DNA of 64,000 nucleotides, taken from Poseidonocella sp. HB161398 (GTDB lineage Bacteria; Pseudomonadota; Alphaproteobacteria; Rhodobacterales; Rhodobacteraceae). Below the pieces are notes generated by a model. The model had not been told where the DNA came from. It did no database searches and saw only the letters and a program-made list of their open reading frames with translations. Both the position numbers and the translations under genes were made by a program. Below, piece by piece: positions 55,102-64,000 of this stretch (positions are counted from its first letter, which is position 1; every line of letters begins with the position of its first letter). The stretch spans positions 1-64,000 of the forward strand of contig NZ_VATA01000026.1 in the NCBI RefSeq assembly GCF_005870025.1. The letters are read 5' to 3'.

Positions 55102-55886
55102 GCGGGGCCGCCCCGGCCCGCCGCCGTCCCGGCATCCGCGCGGTCATGGCCTTCTGCCTCGCCGCGCAGGCGCTGATCGGCGTGGCGGTGGTCATCGAGG
55201 CCTCGGGCCTCCTTGAGCCCGGCCGCTGGACCCGGCGGGCGATGCCGGGCTTCGACCCGGCCCAGCCGGTGGTGCCCGACGACCAGACACGGCGCTTCCG
55301 CCCGGCCGAGCTGCCCGCCGCGCCCGGCACGATGCGCCCCGGCGGCCCCGGCGGCGGGCCGCTGCCCGACAGCCTGCAGATCGAGACGGTGGCGCGCGAC
55401 GGCGCGACGCTGCTGAGCCTGACCGGCACGATCGACGAGGGCGCCGCCGCCCGGCTGGTCCGGCGGCTCGACGCGATGGAGCCGCCCGATGCGGTGCTGC
55501 TGCACAGTCCCGGCGGCCTCGTGGCCGAAGCGCTGGAGATCGGCCGCGAGCTCCGCCGGCGCGGGCTCGGGACCCGGCTGGTCGCGGGCGCGGTCTGCTT
55601 CTCGGCCTGCCCCTACATGCTGGCCGGCGGCACCGCGCGCGAGGTCTCGGCCGAGGCGCGGGTCGGCGTGCACCAGTCCTATTACGACAGCTCGGCGCTG
55701 CTGCCGCTTTTCGTCGGCGTCGCGGCGGTGCAGGAGCGCGAGGCCGAGGCGATGCGCTACCTGCAGGAGATGGGGGTCGACCCGCTCCTGCGGATCCCGG
55801 CGCTGGAGACCCCCGCCGACGGGATCTACATCCTCACCGCGGAGGAGCTCGAGGCCTACCGCCTGGCCACCGGGATCACCGGCTGA
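55098..55886 (+). CDS. Membrane-anchored ClpP/crotonase-fold periplasmic protease-like protein
   Basis: 262 residues. One N-terminal membrane helix (about 13-37), a Pro-rich linker, then a ClpP-like domain (about 95-255). HSPGGLVAEALEIG forms the oxyanion strip; S169 in VCFSACPYMLAGG aligns with the ClpP catalytic Ser, and H192 in RVGVHQSYY with the catalytic His. This matches the COG3904-type predicted periplasmic proteins. It is translationally coupled to the upstream coiled-coil membrane protein. Proteolysis is possible but not shown. Confidence 0.7.
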   Translation: MSGAAPARRRPGIRAVMAFCLAAQALIGVAVVIEASGLLEPGRWTRRAMPGFDPAQPVVPDDQTRRFRPAELPAAPGTMRPGGPGGGPLPDSLQIETVARDGATLLSLTGTIDEGAAARLVRRLDAMEPPDAVLLHSPGGLVAEALEIGRELRRRGLGTRLVAGAVCFSACPYMLAGGTAREVSAEARVGVHQSYYDSSALLPLFVGVAAVQEREAEAMRYLQEMGVDPLLRIPALETPADGIYILTAEELEAYRLATGITG

Positions 55887-55928
55887 GATTCACCCGGTCT
55901 CAACCCCGTCCGGGGCAGGATCGGCGGC

Positions 55929-56129
55929 ATGGGACGGATGCTCCTCCTCTGCCGCCGCGCGGTCCTGGCCGTGACGATCGCCGCCCTCGCCGCGCTGGGG
56001 CTGGCCCTGGCTCTGGCCATGGGCGCGATCGGGCCGGACCTGGCGTGCTGGGGGCTGCTGGCGGCGCTGCCTTCGGCCTTCGCGCTCTGCCTGCGCCTGC
56101 CCGTCCCGCTTCCGCGCCCCCCGCCCTGA
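55929..56129 (+). CDS. Small membrane protein, hypothetical
   Basis: 66 residues with two likely hydrophobic helices (VLAVTIAALAALGLALALAM; LACWGLLAALPSAFALCL) and a Pro-rich tail. A weak ribosome site (CAGGATCGG) precedes the ATG. Codon use is GC3-rich as in neighbours. No homology recognised; it could be non-coding. The next 275 bases up to the following gene contain the inverted repeat CCGGAA-N8-TTCCGG (56215-56234) and nothing else recognised. Confidence 0.4.
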   Translation: MGRMLLLCRRAVLAVTIAALAALGLALALAMGAIGPDLACWGLLAALPSAFALCLRLPVPLPRPPP

Positions 56130-56404
56130 TCCCCGGGCCCTGACAGGGCTGCCGGAAAAGCATGCTCGGCCTCGGAGCTTGGCGGCAAAACTGGGAAAAT
56201 GACCCCAAAGCTGGCCGGAATTTCCAAGTTCCGGAGGCAGTCTTGGCAATATCCGGAACGATTTCCTCCAGATCGCCGCCCTGACATCCCTTTTCAGCAT
56301 CCTGCGAAGCCCTGCGACAAAGCGCGGGTCCCGCGCCGTCGGCCCTTTCTCCTCGGGCTTTGCGTGGCCTAGAGTGCCGCGGAATGCCCGAGACGGAGTC
56401 CGCG

Positions 56405-57136
56405 ATGACCGCCCCCCTCAATATTGCCGCCTGGTCCGGTCCGAGAAACCTCTCGACCGCGATGATGTACGCCTTCGGCGCGCGCGGCGACGCCGCGGTC
56501 TGGGACGAGCCCTTCTATGCCGCCTATCTGGAGATGACCGGGCTGACGCATCCGATGGGCGCCGAGATCATCGCCGCCGGTCCGCGCGACCCCCGGGAGG
56601 TCGCGGCGCGCTGCGCGGCGCCGCATCCCTCGGGGCGGCCGGTCTTCTACCAGAAGCACATGACCCACCACATGATCGAGGGCGTGCCGCGCGACTGGTT
56701 CTCCTCGGTCACGCATCTCTTCCTGATCCGCCATCCGGCGCGGGTGCTGGCAAGCTATGCCAAGAAGCGCGAGAACCCGGTGCTCGACGATATCGGCTTC
56801 CGCCAGCAGGCGGAGATCTTCGAGGAGATCCGCGCCTCGGGACAGACCCCGGTGGTCATCGACTCCCATGACATCCGCGCCGATCCGGCCGGGATGATGG
56901 CCGCGCTCTGCGACGCGCTCGGCATCCCGCGCGATCCCGGCATGATCCGCTGGCCCGCGGGCGGGCATGCCGATGACGGGGTCTGGGCGGCGCACTGGTA
57001 CGACGCGGTCCACCGCTCCACCGGCTTCGCCGGCGCCGAGGGGCCGCTTCCCGCGCTGCCCGCCGATCTGCAGGCGGTCTGCGACGCCGCCCTGCCCTAT
57101 TACGACGCGCTGAAACCCCTTGCGCTGAAGGCCTGA
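56405..57136 (+). CDS. P-loop sulfotransferase-like protein
   Basis: 243 residues. A P-loop-like SGPRNLSTAM at residues 11-20 resembles the PAPS-binding loop of sulfotransferases, and LIRHPARVLASYAKKRENP matches their 3'-phosphate loop. WDEPFYAAYL and FYQKHMTHH are conserved in this sulfotransferase-like family. The start has GGAG seven bases upstream. It lies four bases before a class IV aminotransferase gene, so the pair is one transcript and probably one pathway. The substrate is unknown. Confidence 0.7.
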   Translation: MTAPLNIAAWSGPRNLSTAMMYAFGARGDAAVWDEPFYAAYLEMTGLTHPMGAEIIAAGPRDPREVAARCAAPHPSGRPVFYQKHMTHHMIEGVPRDWFSSVTHLFLIRHPARVLASYAKKRENPVLDDIGFRQQAEIFEEIRASGQTPVVIDSHDIRADPAGMMAALCDALGIPRDPGMIRWPAGGHADDGVWAAHWYDAVHRSTGFAGAEGPLPALPADLQAVCDAALPYYDALKPLALKA

Positions 57137-57140
57137 GACC

Positions 57141-58067
57141 ATGGACACCACGACCCACGATTCCGAACACGACGCCCGCAACGACGCGCTGAAGATCTAT
57201 GTCGACGGCAGGATCGTCCCGAAGGACCAGGCGGTGGTCTCGGTCTACGACTCGGGCTTCATGCTGGGCGACGGCATGTGGGAGGGGATGCGGCTCTATG
57301 ACGGCGAATGGGCCTTCTTCGACGCGCACATGGACCGGCTCTACGACAGCTGCAAGGCGGTGAAGCTGGAGATCGGCAAGACCCGCGAGGAGATCCGCGC
57401 GCTTCTCGACGAGACCGCGGCGGCCAACGGCATGACCGGCGACGCGCATTGCCGGCTGATGGTCACGCGCGGCCGCAAGGCCAAGCCGTTCCAGCATCCG
57501 AGCCTGTCGAAATGGGGCCCGACCATCGTCGCCATCATCGAGCATTCGGTGCCCGCCGCCGCGCTGTCGCAGGGGCTGCGCCTGGCCTCGGTGCCACAGG
57601 TCCGCGGCCTGCCGCACAGCCAGGACCCGAAATTCAACAGCCATTCCAAGCTGAACTGCATCATCGCCTGCCTGCAGGCCGAGGAGGCCGGGGCCGACGA
57701 GGGGCTGATGCTCGACCCGCATGGCTTCGTGAACACCACCAATGCCTGCAACTTCTTCATCGTGCGCAAGGGCGAGGTCTGGACCTCGACCGGCGACTAC
57801 TGCATGAACGGCGTCACCCGCGCCAATGTCGTCCGGCTCTGCCGCGAGGCCGGGATCCCGGTCTTCGAGAAGAACTTCTCGCTCTACGAGGCCTATTCGG
57901 CGGACGAGGCCTTCCTGACCGGCACCTTCGGCGCCCAGACCCCGGTGGCGGAGATCGACGGGCGGGCGATCGGCGACGGCGCGCGCCCCGTGACCCAGCG
58001 GATCCGCGATCTCTACAAGGAACTCGTCGCCCGCACGGTGGCCGAGCAGAAGGCCGCGCGCCGCTGA
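57141..58067 (+). CDS. Aminotransferase class IV, PLP-dependent (IlvE/DAAT-like)
   Basis: 308 residues. The PLP-binding Lys is K170 in FNSHSKLNCIIA. The motifs YDSGFMLGDGMWEGMRLYDG and ADEAFLTGTFGAQTPVAEID belong to the fold-type IV family. The position of the Glu that normally binds the PLP ring nitrogen is Thr (T199 in GFVNTTNACNFF), so activity could differ from a standard aminotransferase. It is coupled to the sulfotransferase-like gene. Branched-chain, D-amino acid and ADC-lyase functions are all possible by family. Confidence 0.82.
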   Translation: MDTTTHDSEHDARNDALKIYVDGRIVPKDQAVVSVYDSGFMLGDGMWEGMRLYDGEWAFFDAHMDRLYDSCKAVKLEIGKTREEIRALLDETAAANGMTGDAHCRLMVTRGRKAKPFQHPSLSKWGPTIVAIIEHSVPAAALSQGLRLASVPQVRGLPHSQDPKFNSHSKLNCIIACLQAEEAGADEGLMLDPHGFVNTTNACNFFIVRKGEVWTSTGDYCMNGVTRANVVRLCREAGIPVFEKNFSLYEAYSADEAFLTGTFGAQTPVAEIDGRAIGDGARPVTQRIRDLYKELVARTVAEQKAARR

Positions 58068-58075
58068 GACCGCCG

Positions 58076-58095
58076 CCCGGGCCCGCAGGCCCGGG
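58076..58095. terminator. Hairpin between convergent aminotransferase and autotransporter genes
   Basis: CCCGGGCC (58076-58083) and GGCCCGGG (58088-58095) form a perfect 8-bp stem with a CGCA loop, located between two converging stop codons. It is GC-only without a T-run. Confidence 0.55.
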
Positions 58096-58107
58096 CCCTG
58101 CCCGCCG

Positions 58108-59889
58108 TCAGAACGGGATCGAGATGCGCAGCCCGGCGCCGTACTGCTCGGTCGTGTCCGAGAAGCTGCCGAAGGCCTCGGCGCTGAGCACCATGTTCTC
58201 GGTCGAGAGCACTTCGAGCCCCAGCCCGACATCGAGATAGAGCCTGTCGAACTGGCTCGTCGCCTCGAATTCCGGCGCGCCTGCCGGCGAGCCGTCGAAG
58301 AGCGAGCTGACGCCCGGCGCGGCATCGCTGAGGAACTGCGTCACCCCGAGCGTCAGGCTCGGCCGGTAGAGCGTGCCGTCGCGCCCGGCCCATTCGCCGC
58401 CGACCTCCACCGCGGGCTGGATGTTGACATAGGTCTCCGTCGAGCCCGAGATCTGGTGGTTGAACCCCGCCGCCCCGGTCTCGCGGACATTGCCCGCCCT
58501 GACCGCATCGACGCCCAGATCGAGCCGCGGCTTGGCGAACCAGCTGCCGAGATCGAGCTGGTACTCGCCGCGGATCTGCCCCGAGACGGTCCAGATCTCC
58601 TGGCTGCCGCGGGCGATGTCGCCCAGGAAGAGCTGGCGCTCGACATCGAACGTGCCGTAGCCCGCCGAGAGCGAGGCGGCCAGCAGCGCCGGGCCGAATT
58701 CGCGCTTGGCGACCGCGCCCAGATGGAAGACGTCGCCGTCGCTGTCCATCATGCCCGCCTTGTCCAGGCTGCGGCTCTCGTAGGAATAGGCGGCGCCGAC
58801 GTGCCAGTCATTGCCCAGGTCGACCTGAACGCCCCCCGCCAGGGCGAAGGTGGTCTCCTCGAAGCCCAGGGTCTTCGAGCTGCCATGCTGGGTGAACCGC
58901 GAATGCCCCACCCGGATCCAGCTGCACTGGTCCTGGCTGACGAAGCGGTAGCCGCCGGCGCGGTCCGAACAGCTCATCATCGCGTCGGAGAAGCGCAGGC
59001 TCGACTGCAGCGAGCTGAACTGGTTGTCGGAATAGACCTCGCCGCTGAGCGAGGCGATGGCGTCGCCATAGACGCCCGGGTCGGTGATATTGACCAGCGC
59101 ATTGGCCTGCGCGCGGCTCAGCGAGCCGGTGTCGTACATCGCCTGCAGATGGGCGGTCAGCGGCGCGTGGCTGGCCAGCGTCGCCGAGAGCGCGGCGGCG
59201 GAGCTGAAATCCAGCTCGTAATCCAGCGCGACCGCATTGGCGGTGTCCCAGTTCAGGCTGTACTGGCCGACCACCGTGGACTCCACCGTCAGGCCGCGAT
59301 CGGCCAGGCTGCCGCCGGCCGTCAGGAAGGCGCCGGTGGTCTGCTTGCCGCCCGCCGCATTCTCGCCGACATCCATGTTGATTTTCACCGTGCCGTCGAG
59401 ATCGGCCGTGCCCGTGACCGCGAGCTGGTCGGTCTCGGCCCCCGCGCCGCCGGCCTGGCGCGCCACCACGTCGATCCCCAGCGTGCCGCCGGCGCCCTGG
59501 GAGAAATCGCCGGCGAAGGCGGTCCGCGAGACGGTGCCGATGCTGCCCGGGGTGACGAAGCCGGAGTTCGACAGGCTGCCCGCCTCGCCCAGCACCATCT
59601 TGGAGCCCAGCAGGAAGACCGCGCCCGCCATGTTGTCGATGGTCACCCCCGCGCCGGTCGTGCCGTCCGAAAGCTGGCTCTGCACCGAGCCCGCGATGGT
59701 CCCCAGATTCTGCACCGAAAGCGCGGCGACCCCGTCGGTGCGGATCGCGAAGCCATTGGCGGTGCCGTCGCCATTGGCGATCGTGCCGCCATTGAAGATC
59801 AGGTTGTCGAGGCCGTTGCGGATGCCGATCGTCTCGGAGCCCTTCGCCGTGGTGGCGACGGTGGCGCCTTCGGCGACATTGATCCGCAC
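58108..59889 (-). CDS. Autotransporter C-terminal part: end of passenger and outer-membrane beta-barrel
   Basis: About 593 residues in the frame that carries the barrel. The first ~150 are passenger beta-helix (IRNGLDNLIFNGGTIANG; TLGIDVVARQAGGAGAETDQ, the autotransporter-associated pattern). From about residue 310 the type Va beta-barrel follows (WIRVGHSRFTQHGSS; RPSLTLGVTQFL) and it ends GAGLRISIPF, with the terminal Phe expected for BAM-dependent insertion. It belongs to the large passenger encoded upstream, but as sequenced the passenger is in another frame; the break is at 59902-59944. If the break is real, the barrel is not attached to the passenger and the gene is a pseudogene, unless the GTG at 59889 is used. 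Confidence 0.75.
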   Translation of the reverse strand: MRINVAEGATVATTAKGSETIGIRNGLDNLIFNGGTIANGDGTANGFAIRTDGVAALSVQNLGTIAGSVQSQLSDGTTGAGVTIDNMAGAVFLLGSKMVLGEAGSLSNSGFVTPGSIGTVSRTAFAGDFSQGAGGTLGIDVVARQAGGAGAETDQLAVTGTADLDGTVKINMDVGENAAGGKQTTGAFLTAGGSLADRGLTVESTVVGQYSLNWDTANAVALDYELDFSSAAALSATLASHAPLTAHLQAMYDTGSLSRAQANALVNITDPGVYGDAIASLSGEVYSDNQFSSLQSSLRFSDAMMSCSDRAGGYRFVSQDQCSWIRVGHSRFTQHGSSKTLGFEETTFALAGGVQVDLGNDWHVGAAYSYESRSLDKAGMMDSDGDVFHLGAVAKREFGPALLAASLSAGYGTFDVERQLFLGDIARGSQEIWTVSGQIRGEYQLDLGSWFAKPRLDLGVDAVRAGNVRETGAAGFNHQISGSTETYVNIQPAVEVGGEWAGRDGTLYRPSLTLGVTQFLSDAAPGVSSLFDGSPAGAPEFEATSQFDRLYLDVGLGLEVLSTENMVLSAEAFGSFSDTTEQYGAGLRISIPF

Positions 59890-59901
59890 CTTGCCATTGG
59901 C

Positions 59902-59944
59902 GGCGTCCCCGGCACTGGCGCTCTGGGCCAGTGCCGGGGACGCC
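59902..59944. repeat. 18-bp perfect inverted repeat at the autotransporter frame break
   Basis: GGCGTCCCCGGCACTGGC (59902-59919) and GCCAGTGCCGGGGACGCC (59927-59944) are exact reverse complements around a 7-base spacer. The passenger frame and the barrel frame disagree across this element. Deleting one arm plus the spacer (25 bases) restores one continuous frame and a smooth protein sequence (VIATGTASAGDAANGKVRIN). This fits a fold-back (template-switch) insertion, or a sequencing/assembly error at a hairpin. Confidence 0.85.
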
Positions 59945-62900
59945 CGTGCCCGTGGCGATCACGTCGGCATTGGCCGTCACCGTGACATCGCCGCTGGCGT
60001 CCTCCTCCCGGCCACCCGAGCCGGACTGGGCGAAGATGGCGTGCGACCGCTCGCCGGTGACGAGGATCGACCCGTTGGCGGTCACCGTCACCGCGCCGGA
60101 ATCCCCCGCCGCGCCATTGCTGCCGGCGAAGGAGAAGAGGTAGTCGCTCAGCGCGCCGCTGATCCCCGCCACGCCGCCGGCCCCGCCGATCGACTGGGCC
60201 ATGATGCCATGCGCCCGGTCGCCGGTCGTGTAGATCGTGCCGCTGGTGACGGTGACATCGCCGCCGTTGCCGCCGTCGCCCGCATCGAGCTGCAGCCCGA
60301 CGCCCACGCCGATATTCAGGTCGAGCCAGTCATAGGTGATGCCGCGCTCGGCATCCCCGGCCGTGCCGCCGCCGCCGCCGACCGACTGGGCGAAGATGCC
60401 GATCGCGCCCTCGCCCGAGGTGAAGATCGCGCCGCCGCCGTCGATGGCGACATCGCCGCCATTGCCGCCGCCGCTGCCGCTATTGCCCAGCGAGAGCGCG
60501 GAGAAGAGCCCGCCCGTCCCGGCGCCGCCATTGCCGCCGCCGCCGCCCACCGACTGGGCATGGATGCCGAAGGAATGGTCTCCGCCGGTCGCCAGCACGC
60601 CGCCATTGGTGACCTGGACCGAGCCGCCATCCGCCGCCGCGCCGCCGGCGCCGCCGATGGCGATGGCGATGCTGGTCGGGCTGGGGATCTGGGTTCCGAT
60701 CGAGACCAGGCTGGCAATCGTCTTCACCGTGCTGTCGGTGGTCCAGGCCGAAAGGCCCAGGGCGCCGTCGCCGCCCGTGCCGCCGCTGCCGCCGACCGAC
60801 TGGGCGACGATGGCATGGGCGACATCGCCCTCGGTGACGATCGCGCCGGTATTGCCGATGCCCACCGCGCCGCCGTCGCTGCCCGCGCCGGCCTGGCCGC
60901 CGATGTCGAGATTGAGCGTGACGCTGACCTTGGTGTCGCTGCCGTCGGGATTGGAGCAGTTGTAGGCGCCGGTCTTGCCCGCCAGAGCGCAGGCGCCGCT
61001 GAGCCCCAGCGAGGTGCTCGAGGTGCTGCCGCCATCGCCGCCGCCGCCGCCGACCGACTGGGCGACGATGCCCTTGGAGCTGCTGCCCGAAGTGAAGATC
61101 GAGCCGCTATTGGTCACGCTGACCGCGCCGCCCTGGCCGCCCACGCCGCCCTGGCCGCCGACATTGATGTTCGAGGTCAGGGTCACGCTGGAATTCTGCG
61201 TGGCGCCGGTGGCGTTGAGGACGAAATTCGCGGCGCTTCCGGCTGCGCCGCCGCCGCCGCCGATCGACTGGGCGTGGATGCCATTCGATCCGCCCTTCTC
61301 GGTCACGATCTGGCCCTGGTTGGCGACCGTCACCGTCTCCGCATCCTGGCCGGTGCCGCCATTGCCGCCGAGATCGACCGTGACCGTGCCCGTGCTGCCG
61401 GCAGATTCGGTGAGGGCGCCGGTATAGACCGAGCCGCCGATCCCGCCATTTCCGCCGATCGACTGCGCCAGGATCGCGGCGGCGTTGTAGCCCTTGGTCA
61501 GGAGCGACCCGCTATTGGCGACATCGACCGTGCTGCCAGTCGCCCCGGAGCCGCCTGCGCCGCCGATATTGACATGGATATTGGCCGCGCCCTCGCTGCT
61601 GAAGGAGGCGCTGACGGAATAGACGTCGCCGCCCGCGCCGCCATTGCCGCCGACCGACTGCGCCAGGATCGCGTGCGAGCCGTAATCCGAGGTCGAGATC
61701 GATCCCCCGGCCCCGACCGTGACCGTCCCGGCGGAGCCGCCATCGCCGCCTTCGCCGCCGACCGTCGCCGTCAGGTCGGCGGTCATCTCGCCCGCGGTCA
61801 GGCTGCCCTCGATCGACAGGCCGCCGCTGCCGCCCGCGCCGCCGGTGCTCTGCGCGACGATGCCGTGGGAATGCACGCCGGCGGTCGAGAGGGCGGCGCT
61901 GGAGGTGACATCGACATTGCCCGCCGTGCCGCCGCTGCCGCCTGCGCCGCCGACGGTCGTGTTGATGTCGCCGATCGCCACGGAGCCGGTGACGCTGCCC
62001 TTGGCCGAGCCGCCGCCGCCGCCGACGCTGCGCGCCGCGATCGCCTCGGCATAGCTGCCGGAGGTGGAGATCGCGCCGGCATTGGCGACCGTGACATCCC
62101 CCGCGGTGCCGCCGTCGCCGCCCGCGCCGCCGACCGTCGTGTTGACGCCCGCCGCCGATATCGAGCCGCTGACGACGAAGCCCGAGCTGCCGCCGCCGCG
62201 CGCCACGCTCTGCGCGACGATGCCGCTGCTATGCGCGCCCGAGGTGGTGATCGCGGCCGAGGAGGCGATATCGACCGTGCCGCCGTCGCCGCTGCTGCCG
62301 GCATTGCCGCCGACCGTGGTCTGCACGGTGAAGGACGCGCCCGTCCCGGTATAGGTGGCGCCGCTGTCGCCGCCCGAGCCGCCGATGCTCTTGGCCGAGA
62401 TGCCCTCGGAATTGTGGCCGGTCGTGGTGATGCTGCCCGAAGCCGCGACCGCCACCGCGCCGCCGTCCCCGCCAATGCCGCCGCCGCCGCCGACCGTGGT
62501 GGCGACCGAGCCGGTGCCCGCCACGGCATTGATATTGCCGGTCACGCTCGACGCGCCGCCGCCGCCGCCGATCGACTGGGCGAAGATCCCGCGCGAGGCG
62601 TTGCCGGCCGTCGTGACGGCGCCATGCGAGGCGGCAAGGACCGCGCCGCCATTGCCGCCCGCCCCGCCGCTCTGGCCGATCGTGGTCGAGACATTGCCGA
62701 CCGTCAGCCCGGTGATGTTCAGCGTCTGGCCGGACTGGCCGCCGCCGCCGCCGATGCTCATGGCCGTGACCGCATTGGAATTGTTCCCGGTCGTGCTGGT
62801 CAGGGCGCCGAAGGTCTCGGCGCGGACATCGCCGCCCGAGCCGCCCTTGCCGCCGGTGCTGCCGAGATCGACGCTGACCGTCGCGGGCCCGTTCGAGACC

Positions 62901-64000
62901 GAGATGACCTGGCCGCCGCTGCCGCCGCCGCCGCCGACCGACTTGGCGATGATCGCGCCGGAATTCCGGCCCTCCGTGGTGACGGACGCGCCGGTCACGA
63001 CCGTGACCTCGCCGCCGTCGCCGCCATCGCCGCCCGCACCGCCAAGCGCGATGCTGACATCGCCGACCGAGATCGCCTGGCCGCCATCGCCGCCGCCCCC
63101 GCCGACCGAGAGCGCGAAGATGCCGCGCGCCAGGTCGCCGGTCGTCGACAGCGTGTAGCCCGCGCCGCCCGCGCCCTGGGTCGCGATGTCGAAGGGGCCG
63201 AGATCGTAGTAGCTGACATCGCCGCCATCGCCGCCGCCGCCGCCGGTGCCCCCGGCCGAGATCGAGACCACCCCGTCCGGCGCCGTCGCCCAGGCGCCGT
63301 CGCCGCCGCCCCCGCCGGTGCTGTGCAGGAAGATCGCGTCGGCATGGTCGCCGGATGTCGCGATATCGCCGCTGGAGAGCGCCGTGACATCGCCCCCGTC
63401 GCCGCCATCGCCGCCATTGCCGCCGATCGCCACCGCGCCGCCCGTGCCATTGGCCGTGCCGCCGCCGCCGCCGACGCTCTGGACATGCAGCCCGTCGGCA
63501 TAGTCGCCCGCAGTGGTGATGGCCAGGGCGCTTTCGACGGTGGCCGCGCCGCCGTCGCCGCCGCTGCCCGATGTGCCGCCGATGCCGACGATCCCGCCCG
63601 CGCCGCCGCCATCGCCGCCGCCGCCGCCGACCGATTTCGCGGTGATCCCGCGGCTGGCCGCGCCCTGCGTGGTGATGCTGCCGGTGCCTGCCACCACCGT
63701 GACTGCGCCGCCATTGCCGCCGGCCGAGCCCTCGCCGCCAAGCGTACCGATGCCGCCCGTGCCCGATCCCTGGCCGCCGCCGCCGCCGATCGACTGGGCG
63801 ATGACCCCGCTCGCATGGTCGCCCGCGGTCTTCAGCGACACGTCCTCATCGAGCGCCACCGTCACCGCGCCGCCGTCGCCCGCGCTCTGCGCGCCCGCGC
63901 CATAGGCCAGGAAGCCGTCCGCCGTGCCCGCATTGCCGCTGAAGCCGCCGATGCTCTGGGCGATGATCGCATTGGCCGCGGTCCCCGCAGTCGTGATCGT
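59945..64000 (-). CDS. Giant Gly-rich autotransporter passenger (5' end beyond the window)
   Basis: About 1350 residues in the window, open to its right edge. It consists of some 22 imperfect repeats of roughly 50-75 residues; each has a core like SxGIxAQSxGGGGGxGG followed by a VTVxxxGxIxTxG strand-turn pattern, as in large adhesin-type beta-helix passengers. No Cys apart from one Cys-containing insert (ALAGKTGAYNCSNPDGSDT). A role in surface attachment or aggregation is likely by family. Its own frame stays open past the break to 58808 but no longer encodes sensible protein there, so the chain would lack its barrel. The signal peptide is outside the window. Confidence 0.75.
60000..63960 (-). 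repeat. Tandem imperfect repeats within the autotransporter passenger
   Basis: The coding sequence repeats a block containing CCGCCGCCGCCGACCGACTG on the plus strand (encoding QSxGGGGG) about every 150-230 bases. Variants include QSVARGGG (about 62.2 kb), KSIGGSGG, QSTGGAGG and QSIGGNGG. The repeats have diverged in protein sequence but share codon patterns, so recombination between units could change passenger length. Confidence 0.7.

Noticed and set aside
59902-59944. Programmed ribosomal frameshift site
   Set aside because: There is no slippery heptamer before the hairpin. Removing 25 bases that equal one repeat arm plus spacer restores the frame exactly, so an insertion is a simpler explanation.
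60000-63960. Regularly spaced near-identical blocks that could look like a CRISPR array
   Set aside because: The spacing (150-230 bases) and in-frame translation show protein repeats of an adhesin. Repeats vary and spacers encode the same motif.

Overview
The window is high-GC alphaproteobacterial chromosomal DNA. The 5' end of a 16S rRNA gene, the codon usage and the many ABC-transporter operons for small nitrogen compounds best fit a Rhodobacterales (Roseobacter/Paracoccaceae-type) bacterium; this placement is an inference. No phage, insertion sequence, CRISPR array or tRNA was seen.

Layout. 1-310: start of a 16S gene on the minus strand with its leader and a good promoter. 310-1416: about 1.1 kb without a convincing gene, holding a 20-bp inverted repeat. 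1.4-7 kb: a MarR-controlled N-heterocycle module (NicC-like hydroxylase, PuuE-like cyclic amidase, and a divergent NMT1/TauABC-type importer); both arms carry the same palindromic operator. 7-9.1 kb: Gfo/Idh/MocA oxidoreductase and AraC regulator. 9.2-19 kb: one minus-strand operon of hydantoinase/oxoprolinase-type HyuA-HyuB, a complete branched-chain-amino-acid-type ABC importer and a 2-hydroxyacid dehydrogenase. 19-24.3 kb: 2OG-Fe(II) oxygenase-like protein, MFS transporter, ECF sigma factor, a tail-to-tail anti-sigma factor and a lipoprotein subtilase. 24.3-31.7 kb: a complete tetrathionate reductase locus (ttrS-ttrR-ttrB-ttrC-ttrA). 32-34.2 kb: creatinase and a fluoroacetate-dehalogenase-type hydrolase. 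34.2-41 kb: AmiC/AmiR-type sensor and ANTAR antiterminator followed by an UrtABCDE-type urea/amide importer, with intrinsic terminators in both leaders. 41-51 kb: amidase, small lipoprotein, Ca2+-type P-ATPase, NCS2 purine permease, LysR and an allophanate-hydrolase-like amidase. 50-58 kb: housekeeping and unknown genes, including a membrane/ClpP-like pair and a P-loop sulfotransferase-like/class IV aminotransferase pair. 58-64 kb: the 3' part of a giant Gly-rich autotransporter that runs off the window; its passenger and beta-barrel lie in different frames, and the break sits exactly on an 18-bp inverted repeat.

Together much of the window looks like a nitrogen-scavenging region. Creatine, urea, amides, hydantoin-like rings, purines and a pyridine-like ring can each be imported and opened by a neighbouring hydrolase. 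Tetrathionate respiration adds an anaerobic energy option.
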